From JBKECO01 sp047974745 (GTDB lineage Bacteria; Bacillota; Clostridia; Lachnospirales; Lachnospiraceae): 64,000 nucleotides of DNA. Positions 9,101 to 17,095 of this stretch are shown piece by piece. The stretch is from positions 37,055 through 101,054 of the forward strand of contig JBKECO010000020.1 in assembly GCA_047974745.1 (NCBI GenBank). The letters run 5' to 3'. A program made the translations under genes and the position numbers. The notes beneath the pieces were generated by a model. The model ran no database searches. It was not told the DNA's origin and worked only from the letters and a program-made list of their open reading frames with translations. The first letter of the stretch is position 1. Every line of letters begins with the position of its first letter.

Positions 9101-9942
9101 TCGATCGATACTGCATCTATCGATGCTGCAGAAGAGATGGTATCTAATTCTTCCTGAGATAATGCAACATCATCCGGTGTAAAAGAAGCCTCCTGATTCA
9201 CGCCGAATCCGGCTTCAATTCCCATATCTGAGAACAGGGTAGTCAGCGTATTCGTGCTATACTCAAATCTCAGTGCATACAGACTGTATTCGCCAGTCTC
9301 ACTGCTTCTGTTGAAATCAAAGGAAAACACTGCCATATCTTCTTTCAGCACTTCTGCCTTTGTTGTATAGATCGTATTGCTTGTTTTACTGCGGTACTGC
9401 AGATAGACCGCTTTTAACGAAAGCTCTGCGTTATCTAGTCCGATAGAAACCACCTCAGTTCCCGGTGTTGTCACAGTGGCACTGTCTATGATGACACAGT
9501 CAATGAGAGGTGCGTCCATGACGATCAGATTCTGCGTCATAGCGGCCGTCTGGGTCGTGATCTCTTCTTCTGAGTTAACCGATTCTTCCGTATCTGTGAC
9601 CGATTCCGTATCCGTGGTTTCTTCCGTACTCTCTGACATCTCTTGGGATTCCGTTTCTGCGATGGGCAGCTCCAAGCTGGCAGATTCTGTCGTTTGTTCC
9701 TCTGTCGAAACCACTTCACTTTCGCTCACTTCACTTTCTGAAGTTTCACTGTTCGACTCTTCACCATATGTCTCATCTGTTAATGACTCCTGCGTATCAA
9801 CAGAATCAGCATCCTGATTTTCTTCTGTCTGTTCACTTATCTGTGACTGCGTACTGCCATCAAGCGATGCCGCATCCACATTTGAATATGCTGTTGACAG
9901 AAGCAGAACTCCTGCCAAGAACAGTGCTGTCAATTTTTTCAT
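6112..9942 (-). CDS. Secreted cell-wall hydrolase: N-acetylmuramoyl-L-alanine amidase, six Fn3-like repeats and glucosaminidase
   Basis: The ATG at 9942 has AGGAGG nine bases upstream and begins a signal peptide (MKKLTALFLAGVLLL); an upstream in-frame start would overlap the previous gene. The 1276-residue protein runs: signal peptide; Ser/Thr/Glu-rich region (about 25-135); unassigned domain (140-300); Amidase_3 domain (about 319-520) with zinc ligands H328, E342, H396 and catalytic E483; six fibronectin III-like repeats each carrying a GYRIYRSTS-like motif (about 530-1110); and a C-terminal glucosaminidase-like domain ending in LMACIGKMKTF. It should cut both peptide and glycan bonds of peptidoglycan. 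No sortase signal or membrane anchor is seen. It probably acts in cell separation or remodelling. Confidence 0.92.
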   Translation of the reverse strand: MKKLTALFLAGVLLLSTAYSNVDAASLDGSTQSQISEQTEENQDADSVDTQESLTDETYGEESNSETSESEVSESEVVSTEEQTTESASLELPIAETESQEMSESTEETTDTESVTDTEESVNSEEEITTQTAAMTQNLIVMDAPLIDCVIIDSATVTTPGTEVVSIGLDNAELSLKAVYLQYRSKTSNTIYTTKAEVLKEDMAVFSFDFNRSSETGEYSLYALRFEYSTNTLTTLFSDMGIEAGFGVNQEASFTPDDVALSQEELDTISSAASIDAVSIDSNGSAATVSELSDVIASASMQTGVSKYSAGIDATGAGTIVVVLDPGHGGADTGATRNGAYEKVLTLKIAQYAKAELEQYQGVKVFLTRTGDTYLTLAQRAAYADSVGADLFVSLHVDAYTNSTANGASVYYPNSNYNASAGKTGKNVAAEILTNLVSLGFTNRGILIRNSENGTTYPDGSLADYLGVIRENKLLGIPAILVEHGFLSNDSDYQNYLSSDAKLQKLGVANATGIAQYYGLSKTGTIETPVTLMTPVLEQVTSKNSEKLLISWGAVTGADNYRIYRSTSADGTFKFLKTIKDGKLYYTDGNVKTGKVYYYKVRAIMYDGSETIASEYSTVLGGKTAAQASKVKARSLDSESIYIKWTGSDNVDGYAISRATKKNGTYYLVGTVVDPTTTSYVDSGLKTGKNYYYKISAFVYNNGVKGWSGKSDYAYSHTVDTVAVKYVRSKSGTSTEIKWSKTSGANGYRIYRSTSPDGNYVRIKTISSGSTTSYVDKKVEAGVTYYYKIKARNSVDGSTGYGSYNGVYEVLVPGTPNLVSVTAASGTRLQLLWEGVEGANGYRIYRSTSKRGTYKYIASVAADVLTYVDKAADLNARYYYKVAAKSPSLGTSGSGDLSNIKSSRPIRETAFISAQCSPSGNADLTWERVTNTSGYKIYRSTSRNGTYKLITTITSNATTFYRDKKVAKGETYYYKVTVYRRGDNETMIGVLSDAVRVTTLRSPVVTSVLSENTRTDLSWGKTEGARGYEIYRSTSPNSIGERLTWTKELNYQDIGLSEGTTYFYRVRAFERISSGDYDYSLYSQPVSITTAPSESTETPTEQPTTENYSIMGDTTVTAAQLLAFYKSGYGVYPASVYSQKGAATIEEFIAIVMEEAEAEGVRAEVLFAQVAVETGYLKFGGQVKAEQCNFGGIGATDNGAAGATFASVRIGLRAQVQHLKAYASKEALNQTCVDPRFKYVTRGSAVYVQNLGNGKWATDPLYSIKLMACIGKMKTF

Positions 9943-10063
9943 TCCCTTATGCCTCCTACGAAATCCAAACTCTACATTACCCTGTGACGATATATGACTT
10001 TTCTTCTGATTTCTATCTTCTTGCTCAAACCCTATAACTGATATCTTGATATAATCATGAAGC

Positions 10064-10609
10064 TTACGATTTTCTGCCTTCACTTCGAAATGCCCAGAAT
10101 TTATTCATAATAAAATTGATCGGCACACTTACGAACAGATTAATAATGGGACCAAGAAATTCTGAAATATGGAATACATTGACCCATAGTATTAGTAAAA
10201 CGCTATTCAAAAACAAGCCGGTGAAGGAATATGAAATATAGGCCTTTGCTAGAGCACTTGGCCAGTCTCTCTTCTCCCCTTCTTTCAGAATGAACACAAA
10301 TTTACTGTTCAGTAAGAAGGACCAGAGGACACTTAGTACAAAAGACAGAATCTGTGCTGCAATATAATCAACTTCAGGCATCAGTCCAAATGACCGAAGA
10401 ATAAGGAGTGTTCCGACATAGATCAGATAGCTGACCAAAGTATTTGTGACTCCCACCAATCCAAATTTCACGAATTCCATAATTCCGGCGAACTGTTCCT
10501 TTGATATATTTCGTTTTAAAATTTTTTTAAAAAATAATGCGATTGCCTTGTACAGCCAATTTTCGATCCTGTTCCAGACTGACGCTGTGTTTTGATTCAT
10601 ATCTTTCAT
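10064..10609 (-). CDS. GtrA family membrane protein
   Basis: The 181-residue protein has a cytoplasmic N-terminal helix, then four hydrophobic segments with the family pattern: FVKFGLVGVTNTLVSY opens the first and a C-terminal NFIMNKFWAF closes the last. GtrA-family proteins are linked to export or flipping of polyprenyl-linked sugars used to modify cell-surface polymers. No glycosyltransferase is adjacent. The gene precedes the cell-wall hydrolase on the same strand by about 120 bases and could be cotranscribed with it. The start has GAGGAA upstream. Confidence 0.88.
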   Translation of the reverse strand: MKDMNQNTASVWNRIENWLYKAIALFFKKILKRNISKEQFAGIMEFVKFGLVGVTNTLVSYLIYVGTLLILRSFGLMPEVDYIAAQILSFVLSVLWSFLLNSKFVFILKEGEKRDWPSALAKAYISYSFTGLFLNSVLLILWVNVFHISEFLGPIINLFVSVPINFIMNKFWAFRSEGRKS

Positions 10610-10710
10610 TCAATTCCTCATTAAAAATAAGTATATACATAATTCTAGTCTATTCTACACGATTTCATAGAATAATGAAAGCATTTCTGTGATTTACATA
10701 ATTTTTTTAC

Positions 10711-10738
10711 TTGCTTATTTTAAAATATGTGATAAAAT
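10711..10738 (+). promoter_or_regulatory. Promoter of typA
   Basis: TTGCTT (10711-10716) and TAAAAT (10733-10738) are separated by 16 bases. A TG just before the -10 box (TGATAAAAT) makes it an extended -10 promoter. It lies about 70 bases before the typA start in the gap shared with the divergent GtrA gene. Confidence 0.55.
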
Positions 10739-10810
10739 TAGTAGTTGGTCTGTGATGTACAGGCTTGATTCTAATGCTTTTACCCAATCAGAAAGAAGGA
10801 ATATATTCAT

Positions 10811-12634
10811 ATGAATACAATAAGAGAGGACATCCGCAATATCGCAATCATAGCTCATGTTGACCATGGAAAAACGACACTGGTCGATGAGCTCCTTAAG
10901 CAAAGCGGTGTATTTCGTGAAAATCAGGAGGTTCAGGAACGTGTTATGGACTCCAATGACCTGGAACGTGAACGAGGCATCACGATCCTGTCCAAAAATA
11001 CAGCTGTCACCTATAAAGATACCAAGATAAATATTATCGATACGCCTGGTCATGCTGACTTTGGCGGCGAAGTAGAACGAGTGCTCAAAATGGTAAATGG
11101 TGTCGTTCTCGTGGTAGATGCCTTTGAGGGAGTTATGCCACAGACAAAGTTCGTGCTGATGAAGGCGCTTGCCCTTGATCTGCCTGTCATCGTCTGCCTC
11201 AATAAGATCGACCGTGCCGAAGCAAGACCTGAAGAGGTCATCGATGAGGTCTTAGAGCTTTTCATTGATCTGGATGCCTCTGACGAGCAGCTGGACTGTC
11301 CTTTTGTCTATGCATCTGCGCGAAACGGATATGCCATGATCGATCTCGACGCACCCAAAGACGATATGGTCGATCTGTTCGACACAATCATAGATTATAT
11401 CCCAGGTCCCCAGGGAGATCCTGATGCAAGTACCCAAGTCTTGATCAGTACAATCGATTATAACGAGTACGTTGGTCGTATCGGTGTTGGTAAAGTGGAT
11501 AACGGTATACTGCGCGTAAATCAGGATGCTGTCCTTGTAAATCACCATGAACCGGATAAGAAGGAAAAAGTCCGCATCAGTAAGCTCTACGAATTTGACG
11601 GTCTGAATAAGGTCGAAGTGAAGGAAGCCGGGATCGGTGCAATCGTAGCAATATCCGGAATTGCTGATCTGCATATTGGCGATACGATCTGTTCCACAGA
11701 TCAGCCGGTGGCGATTCCATTTCAAAAAATTTCTGAGCCCACACTTTCCATGAATTTTATTGTGAATGACAGTCCATTTGCCGGTCTGGAAGGAAAGTAC
11801 GTTACCTCAAGGCACATCAGGGATCGGCTATTCCGAGAATTAAATACTGACGTCAGTCTTCGAGTGGAAGAGACGGACTCTCCCGACAGCTATAAGGTAT
11901 CAGGCCGCGGGGAACTGCATCTGTCTGTTCTGATCGAAAACATGCGCCGTGAAGGATATGAATTTGCAGTAAGTAAGGCAGAAGTGCTGTACCACACCGA
12001 CGAAGCCGGACACAAATTAGAACCGATCGAACTCGCATATGTGGACGTTCCTGATGATTTTACGGGTGCTGTCATCTCCAAGCTGAGCCAGCGAAAAGGA
12101 AATCTTTTAAATATGAAGAGCATCAGCGGCGGATATACACGTCTGGAGTTTCGAATCCCCTCAAGAGGATTGATCGGATATCGAGGCGAATTTCTGACCG
12201 ACACCAAGGGTAATGGTATTTTGAATACCATTTTTGAAGGCTACGAGCCCTACGCGGGAGAGATCCAATACCGCAAGCAAGGTTCTCTGATCGCATATGA
12301 GACTGGTGAATCCGTTGCCTATGGTCTTTTTTCCGCACAGGACAGAGGGCAATTATTCATTGGAGCAGGTATTAAGGTCTATGCCGGAATGGTCATTGGT
12401 GCAAATGCAAAAGCTGAGGATATTGAGCTTAATGTCTGCAAAAAGAAGCAGCTCACCAATACACGTTCCTCTTCTGCTGACGAAGCACTGACACTTACTC
12501 CACCGCGTATTTTAAGTCTGGAGCAGGCAATTGATTTTATTGATACAGATGAGTTGCTTGAAGTGACGCCGGAAAGCCTGCGCATTCGAAAAAGACTGCT
12601 GGATCCAAATCAGAGAAAACGCAACAAAAAATAA
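10811..12634 (+). CDS. typA: Ribosome-associated GTPase TypA/BipA
   Basis: The 607-residue length is normal for TypA/BipA. The N-terminal GTPase domain shows the P-loop AHVDHGKTTL, the switch sequence RGITILSKN, DTPGHADFGG and NKIDR. EF-G-like domains and the TypA-specific C-terminal domain follow. The protein binds ribosomes and helps large-subunit assembly and growth under stress. It is a single gene with its own promoter, convergent with dapL. Confidence 0.97.
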   Translation: MNTIREDIRNIAIIAHVDHGKTTLVDELLKQSGVFRENQEVQERVMDSNDLERERGITILSKNTAVTYKDTKINIIDTPGHADFGGEVERVLKMVNGVVLVVDAFEGVMPQTKFVLMKALALDLPVIVCLNKIDRAEARPEEVIDEVLELFIDLDASDEQLDCPFVYASARNGYAMIDLDAPKDDMVDLFDTIIDYIPGPQGDPDASTQVLISTIDYNEYVGRIGVGKVDNGILRVNQDAVLVNHHEPDKKEKVRISKLYEFDGLNKVEVKEAGIGAIVAISGIADLHIGDTICSTDQPVAIPFQKISEPTLSMNFIVNDSPFAGLEGKYVTSRHIRDRLFRELNTDVSLRVEETDSPDSYKVSGRGELHLSVLIENMRREGYEFAVSKAEVLYHTDEAGHKLEPIELAYVDVPDDFTGAVISKLSQRKGNLLNMKSISGGYTRLEFRIPSRGLIGYRGEFLTDTKGNGILNTIFEGYEPYAGEIQYRKQGSLIAYETGESVAYGLFSAQDRGQLFIGAGIKVYAGMVIGANAKAEDIELNVCKKKQLTNTRSSSADEALTLTPPRILSLEQAIDFIDTDELLEVTPESLRIRKRLLDPNQRKRNKK

Positions 12635-12666
12635 GATGTGCACAAATCCCATCGCACGCATCTTAT
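12631..12666. terminator. Inverted repeat overlapping the typA stop codon
   Basis: ATAAGATG (12631-12638) pairs with CATCTTAT (12659-12666), with an inner TGC/GCA pairing. The left arm includes the typA stop codon. No T run follows directly, so it is a weak terminator candidate or a 3'-end protecting hairpin. Confidence 0.4.
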
Positions 12667-12710
12667 CAGAAGTCAGAATACATTTTTACTTTTCATTATT
12701 TTTTCAGGGG

Positions 12711-12781
12711 AATCTTCTGTTTGGAAGGGGGTGGCAACAAGAAGCATGATTTAATGCTGCCATACCAAACAGAAGATTTTT
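12711..12781 (+). other. Strong long-stem hairpin with structured loop and T tail; terminator or small RNA
   Basis: A perfect 14-bp stem (AATCTTCTGTTTGG with CCAAACAGAAGATT) encloses 40 bases that can themselves fold: TGGC (12732-12735) with GCCA (12759-12762), and AGCAT with ATGCT around a six-base loop, leaving a seven-base bulge. Five T follow on the plus strand. It is more elaborate than a normal terminator and may be the 3' end of a small RNA. I do not recognise the family. It lies between convergent typA and dapL. Confidence 0.5.
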
Positions 12782-12825
12782 CAATTTATAGGAAACAAGA
12801 GCCGCATATTAGAACTCCCATTATA

Positions 12826-12870
12826 ATACATAAGCAATTACTGATTTTGTTGTACCTGCTGCTTATGTAT
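12826..12870. repeat. Perfect 11-bp inverted repeat in the typA-dapL gap
   Basis: ATACATAAGCA (12826-12836) and TGCTTATGTAT (12860-12870) are perfect reverse complements 23 bases apart. No T run follows on either strand. The role is unknown: a structured transcript end or a protein-binding site. Confidence 0.45.
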
Positions 12871-12910
12871 AACGTACACTATTTCGAAAAAAAAATATAG
12901 TTTATTGCAG

Positions 12911-12946
12911 AAAATGACATTTTTAAGCAGAATTTGTCATTTTTTT
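12911..12946 (+). terminator. A+T-rich hairpin with T run at the dapL 3' end
   Basis: AAAATGACA (12911-12919) pairs with TGTCATTTT (12935-12943) and a run of T continues on the plus strand. It could stop rightward transcripts from typA and overlaps the last codons of dapL. The stem is A+T rich, so strength is uncertain. Confidence 0.35.
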
Positions 12947-14149
12947 AATTCGCTCGATCGCTTCGACTGTATTTTCATAGGATCCAAATGCAGTCAGACG
13001 GAAATATCCTTCCCCGCTTGGACCAAAACCAGAGCCTGGTGTTCCCACTACATTAGCCTGCTCTAAAAGATAGTCAAAGAAATCCCAGGAGGACATTCCT
13101 TCCGGTGTTTTAAGCCAGATATATGGCGCGTTCACACCACCGAAAACGGTATATCCTGCTTCCTGAAGTCCATTTTTGATATAGTCCGCATTTTTCATAT
13201 AGTAAGCAATCTGTTCCTTTAGCTGCTCTTTTCCTTCTTTTGAATATACCGCTTCTCCTGCTCTTTGAATGATGTAAGGCGCACCGTTGAATTTTGTTCC
13301 ATGTCTTCTTGCCCACATTCCATTCAAAGATACCCCCTCACGAATCAGCTCCTTCGGTACTACGGTAAATCCGAGTCGAACCCCCGTAAAGCCAGCATTT
13401 TTAGAGAAGCTGCGAAGTTCCATAGCACACTTCTTTGCTCCGGCACATTCATAGATGGAATGCGGAACATCCTCTTCTGAGATATAGGCTTCATAGGCAG
13501 CATCATAAATTATGACAGCATTCACCCGATTCGCATAATCTACCCAGCCTTGAAGCTGTTCTTTCGTAAATGTAGTACCTGTCGGATTATTTGGAAGGCA
13601 AAGATAGATCACATCCGGTGCCTCCACTGGATATTCTGGAAAAAAATTATTTTCTTTTGTACATGGCATATAGATCACATTGCTCCACATCCCTGTGTCA
13701 GCATCATATTCACCTGTTCTGCCCGCCATTACATTCGAATCCACATAAACGGGATAAACGGGATCGCAGACAGCAATTTTAGCATCCGCTGCGAACAGCT
13801 CCTGAATATTTGCCGAATCACATTTTGCACCGTCAGACACAAAGATCTCATCTTCTGAAATGTCGCAGTCCCTGGATCTGTAATCATTTTCTACGATCGC
13901 TTCTCTCAAAAAGTCGTAACCTAGATCTGGTGCATATCCTCGAAAAGTCGCCGGATCCGCCATTTCATCGACCGCCTTATGCATGGCTTCTATGATAGCC
14001 GGAGCAAGTGGCTGTGTCACATCTCCGATACCCAGTCGAATTATTTTCTTATCTGGATTTGCACTTACATATGCATTCACCTTTTTACCGATCGTACTGA
14101 ATAAATAGCTGCCGGGCAGCTTCTGAAAATTGTCATTTACTTGAAACAT
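12923..14149 (-). CDS. dapL: LL-diaminopimelate aminotransferase
   Basis: The 408-residue fold-type I PLP enzyme converts tetrahydrodipicolinate to LL-2,6-diaminopimelate in one step of lysine and peptidoglycan synthesis. Diagnostic pieces are IRLGIGDVTQPL near the N terminus, the cofactor-binding CLPNNPTGT, and the lysine in SFSKNAGFTGVRLG that would carry PLP. The length is typical of DapL. It follows dapF by 17 bases, so the two consecutive steps of the pathway are cotranscribed. The start has AAAGGAG upstream. Confidence 0.96.
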   Translation of the reverse strand: MFQVNDNFQKLPGSYLFSTIGKKVNAYVSANPDKKIIRLGIGDVTQPLAPAIIEAMHKAVDEMADPATFRGYAPDLGYDFLREAIVENDYRSRDCDISEDEIFVSDGAKCDSANIQELFAADAKIAVCDPVYPVYVDSNVMAGRTGEYDADTGMWSNVIYMPCTKENNFFPEYPVEAPDVIYLCLPNNPTGTTFTKEQLQGWVDYANRVNAVIIYDAAYEAYISEEDVPHSIYECAGAKKCAMELRSFSKNAGFTGVRLGFTVVPKELIREGVSLNGMWARRHGTKFNGAPYIIQRAGEAVYSKEGKEQLKEQIAYYMKNADYIKNGLQEAGYTVFGGVNAPYIWLKTPEGMSSWDFFDYLLEQANVVGTPGSGFGPSGEGYFRLTAFGSYENTVEAIERIKKMTNSA

Positions 14150-14166
14150 GTTATCTCCTTTTCTGC

Positions 14167-15018
14167 TTAACTACCTCTTACTATAAGATCAGTCTCGCCT
14201 TCAAAAACGGTTGTCGCCGGTCCTGTCATATAGACTCTGTTCTGCTGCCTGTCCCACTCGATCTGCAGACTGCCGCCAAGCAGTTCCACTGTCACATGAT
14301 CCTTCGTATGTCCATTCAGGATCGCTGCGACCACAGATGCGCATGCTCCGGTTCCACAGGCTAATGTCTCACCGGATCCTCTTTCCCACACACGCATCTG
14401 CAGTCTGTCTTTGTCTAAAACATTGACAAATTCTGTATTGATACGTTTGGGAAAAAAAGCGTGTTGTTCAAATTCCGGACCAATGGAAGCAATATCCAGG
14501 TCCTTGATATCATTCTCCAGGAACACGACACAATGTGGGTTTCCCATAGAAACGCAGGTCACATAGTATTCTGTATCCTGCACCTGCATCTTTGCATTAA
14601 CGACCTGACCTTCCTTCACAAGAACCGGAATTTTATCTGCATCAAGCTCTGGACTCCCCATATCAACCCGTACGAAGCTAACCAGACCCTCCTCCACAGT
14701 CAGGGAGACCGTCTTGACTCCAGCCAGAGTCTCAATTGTTATGATCTTTTTATCTGTTAGTCCTTTATCAAAAACATACTTCGCAACACACCGAATACCG
14801 TTTCCACACATCTCGCCCCGTGATCCGTCTGCATTGTACATCTCCATCTCGAAATCAGCCACAGCTGACTGATTGATCAAGATCAATCCATCTGAGCCAA
14901 TTCCAAAATGCCTGTCGCTGACCAGCTTCGCTGTTTCCGAAGGATTCTCCACTGCCTCCGACATACAATTTACATAGACATAGTCATTGCCTATCCCATG
15001 CATTTTTGTGAATTTCAT
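14167..15018 (-). CDS. dapF: Diaminopimelate epimerase
   Basis: The 283-residue enzyme interconverts LL- and meso-diaminopimelate for lysine and cell-wall synthesis. It begins MKFTKMHGIGNDYVYV, as family members do, and contains the two catalytic cysteines in GNGIRC and ACGTGA. The ATG at 15018 with GGAGG upstream is used; an upstream in-frame codon at 15138 would add a non-homologous leader and run over the promoter and terminator. It forms an operon with dapL. Confidence 0.96.
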   Translation of the reverse strand: MKFTKMHGIGNDYVYVNCMSEAVENPSETAKLVSDRHFGIGSDGLILINQSAVADFEMEMYNADGSRGEMCGNGIRCVAKYVFDKGLTDKKIITIETLAGVKTVSLTVEEGLVSFVRVDMGSPELDADKIPVLVKEGQVVNAKMQVQDTEYYVTCVSMGNPHCVVFLENDIKDLDIASIGPEFEQHAFFPKRINTEFVNVLDKDRLQMRVWERGSGETLACGTGACASVVAAILNGHTKDHVTVELLGGSLQIEWDRQQNRVYMTGPATTVFEGETDLIVRGS

Positions 15019-15060
15019 AGATACCTCCGATTTATTGTTCCTTTTTAGGACTACTACTGA

Positions 15061-15089
15061 AGTATAGCAAATAAAAAGTGCAATGTAAA
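15061..15089 (-). promoter_or_regulatory. Promoter of dapF-dapL
   Basis: On the minus strand TTTACA (15084-15089) and TATACT (15061-15066) are 17 bases apart. The -35 box and spacer lie inside the right part of the preceding terminator hairpin, so stop and restart signals share DNA. Confidence 0.65.
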
Positions 15090-15122
15090 GAGCCCACTTT
15101 GCACCGGCTCCCTCCATTGCAC
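15071..15122 (-). terminator. Rho-independent terminator after the ANTAR gene
   Basis: On the minus strand GTGCAATG (complement of 15115-15122) pairs with CATTGCAC (complement of 15078-15085), with an inner GAGCC/GGCTC stem, followed by TTTTTATTT. It ends the hisA-glnA-ANTAR transcript just before the dapF promoter. Confidence 0.75.
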
Positions 15123-15134
15123 CATACAATAATA

Positions 15135-15680
15135 TCACAAATTCATCAGGCTTAAAATCATCTGTGCCGTTTCAACAAGATCCGTCCCATTATCCATGCT
15201 TCTTTTTTGAATATATCTGTGTGCTTCGTCTTCCGACATATGGTTCCGCTCCATCAGCAGCTCTTTCGCTTCTGTAATCATTGCTTTTTGATCCTCGCTT
15301 CTCTCTCGTGGCTGCAGCTTCTTCTTTTTTCTTTTTCTAGAAAAAGAGTAGTTGATCATATTCATCGTCTGAACGAGCTCATGTACCTTGAGCGGGAGAT
15401 TCAGACTTACGATATCATGCAGATCGAACTGAGCCACATTTTCCGGGGAGGCGATTAAAAGCATTTCAAAATTAGGAGAAAGATACTCTTTTAGCTCAGT
15501 GAACATCATATCAGCAAAACGATAAGCGCATACGATAATTCCACTATCCAGACCACCTGCCTGCTGCAGTGCCTGTGCTCCTGTTGAGCAAACGGCTTGG
15601 ACATCAAATCCATTCTGCTGCAGGATTTTTTTGATCTGCTGTGCACTTTCCGGTTTGGGAAATACAACAATGACGTTCAT
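15135..15680 (-). CDS. ANTAR-domain antitermination regulator with degenerate receiver
   Basis: The 181-residue protein has an N-terminal receiver-like domain (about 1-110), a very basic linker (RKRKKKK, about 115-120) and a C-terminal ANTAR RNA-binding domain (about 125-181, KAMITEAKELLMERNHMSEDEAH). ANTAR proteins bind paired-hairpin leader RNAs to block termination, often for nitrogen genes. The acidic pocket and phospho-acceptor of a normal receiver are missing: the N terminus reads VVFPKPES and the usual Asp position reads VCAYRFA. It therefore probably responds to something other than phosphorylation. It lies 27 bases after glnA, which suggests a nitrogen-related role. Confidence 0.88.
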   Translation of the reverse strand: MNVIVVFPKPESAQQIKKILQQNGFDVQAVCSTGAQALQQAGGLDSGIIVCAYRFADMMFTELKEYLSPNFEMLLIASPENVAQFDLHDIVSLNLPLKVHELVQTMNMINYSFSRKRKKKKLQPRERSEDQKAMITEAKELLMERNHMSEDEAHRYIQKRSMDNGTDLVETAQMILSLMNL

Positions 15681-15707
15681 ATATTATATTACCTCTTCTG
15701 CCAATAA

Positions 15708-17039
15708 TTAGATTTTGTAAAGATATTCATTTATTTCCCATTCTGTGACCTTGGATTTATATGTTTCCCATTCTTTCTTTTTGGCCTCTACATATTTATC
15801 ACAGATCGAATCGCCAAGAACACTCTTGATCAGCTCATCCTTCTCGAATGCAGCAATTGCTTCTCCCAGGTCTCCAGGCATAGGAGCAATTCCAGGTTTT
15901 AGATCCAGATGACACGCATCAGAAAACACAGATCCATCGACACGAGCCGGTGGTGCCGTCTTATTCTTGATTCCATCCAGACCTGCTTTCAGACAAGCCG
16001 CAAATGCGATGTATGGATTTGTCGAAGCGTCCGGACTTCTCAATTCGATTCTGGCACTTTCTCCTCTGTTCGAAGGAATTCGGATCAATGGGCTTCTATT
16101 CGAAGTCGACCAGGCTATATGAACCGGTGCCTCGAAACCTGGAACGAGCCGTTTGTAGGAATTTACCAGAGGATTCGTCAGCATAGTGATCGCTTCAATA
16201 TGCTTTATTATGCCACCCATAAAATAATACGCTTCCTGACTCAGTCCAAGTTCTCCTGTTTCGTCATTAAATGCGTTCACACCATTGCGGGTCAATGACA
16301 TATTCAGATGCATCCCCGATCCGTTGACATCATCCTTTGGTTTGGGCATAAAACTCGCAAATAATCCATGCCGCTTTGCAATTGTCTTGATTGCCAGCTT
16401 ATAGGTCATAATATCATCTGCAGCCTTGAGTGCCTCACTGTATTTAAAGTCTATCTCATGCTGAGCCGGAGCGATCTCATGATGTGAGGCTTCTATCTCA
16501 TATCCCATATCTTCTAAGGTCAGAACCATATCTCTTCTGGCATTTTCGCCCAGATCAATGGGTCCAAGATCAAAGTAGCCTGCTTTCTCATGAGAGATCG
16601 TAGTTGGCTGTCCATCCTCGTCCGTATGGAATAAGAAAAATTCACACTCCGGTCCGACCTGGAATCCATAGCCCATATCCTCTGCTTCTCTCAGGACTTT
16701 TCTTAATATGTTCCTGCTGTCACCGATGTAAGGTTCGCCATTTAGATCATAAACATCGCAGATGATCCTCGCCACCTTGCCCTGCTGGGGTCTCCATGGA
16801 AAAATAACAAAGGTATCCAGATCCGGATAAAGCACCATATCGGATTCCACTGTCCTGGCATAGCCTTCAATCGAAGAACCATCAAAGGTACAACGGTTGT
16901 CCAATGCTTTTTTCAGCTGGCTGGATGTGATCGCAACATTCTTCAGGGTTCCGAAAATGTCTGTGAACTGCAGTCTGACGAACTCTACGTCTTCATCCTC
17001 CACAATTCGAAAAATATCTTCTTTTGTATATCTGCTCAT
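15708..17039 (-). CDS. glnA: Glutamine synthetase, type I
   Basis: The 443-residue enzyme makes glutamine from glutamate, ammonia and ATP. Conserved pieces include the N-terminal Asp loop with FDGSSIEGYA, EFFLF, HHEIAPAQHEID, NGSGMHLNMSL, NSYKRLVPGFEAP and NRSPLIRIP. The length and the lack of the adenylylation-site insertion fit the short GSI-alpha form of Firmicutes. It lies between a HisA-type isomerase upstream and an ANTAR regulator downstream. A TATAAT box on the minus strand at 17076-17081, with a poor -35, could add transcription. Confidence 0.97.
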   Translation of the reverse strand: MSRYTKEDIFRIVEDEDVEFVRLQFTDIFGTLKNVAITSSQLKKALDNRCTFDGSSIEGYARTVESDMVLYPDLDTFVIFPWRPQQGKVARIICDVYDLNGEPYIGDSRNILRKVLREAEDMGYGFQVGPECEFFLFHTDEDGQPTTISHEKAGYFDLGPIDLGENARRDMVLTLEDMGYEIEASHHEIAPAQHEIDFKYSEALKAADDIMTYKLAIKTIAKRHGLFASFMPKPKDDVNGSGMHLNMSLTRNGVNAFNDETGELGLSQEAYYFMGGIIKHIEAITMLTNPLVNSYKRLVPGFEAPVHIAWSTSNRSPLIRIPSNRGESARIELRSPDASTNPYIAFAACLKAGLDGIKNKTAPPARVDGSVFSDACHLDLKPGIAPMPGDLGEAIAAFEKDELIKSVLGDSICDKYVEAKKKEWETYKSKVTEWEINEYLYKI

Positions 17040-17095
17040 GTTAAAGCACTCCTTTTCTTTCTACATTCTTTCTTTATTATATGGTTCATGATCTA

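Noticed and set aside
9476..9817. Plus-strand 113-residue Ser/Val-rich open frame
   Set aside because: It is the antisense shadow of the Ser/Thr/Glu-rich region of the cell-wall hydrolase, with no ribosome site.
17040..17095. ANTAR target RNA (paired hexaloop hairpins) in front of glnA
   Set aside because: The gap is only 56 bases and shows no two hairpins; only a short ATGAT/ATCAT symmetry is present.
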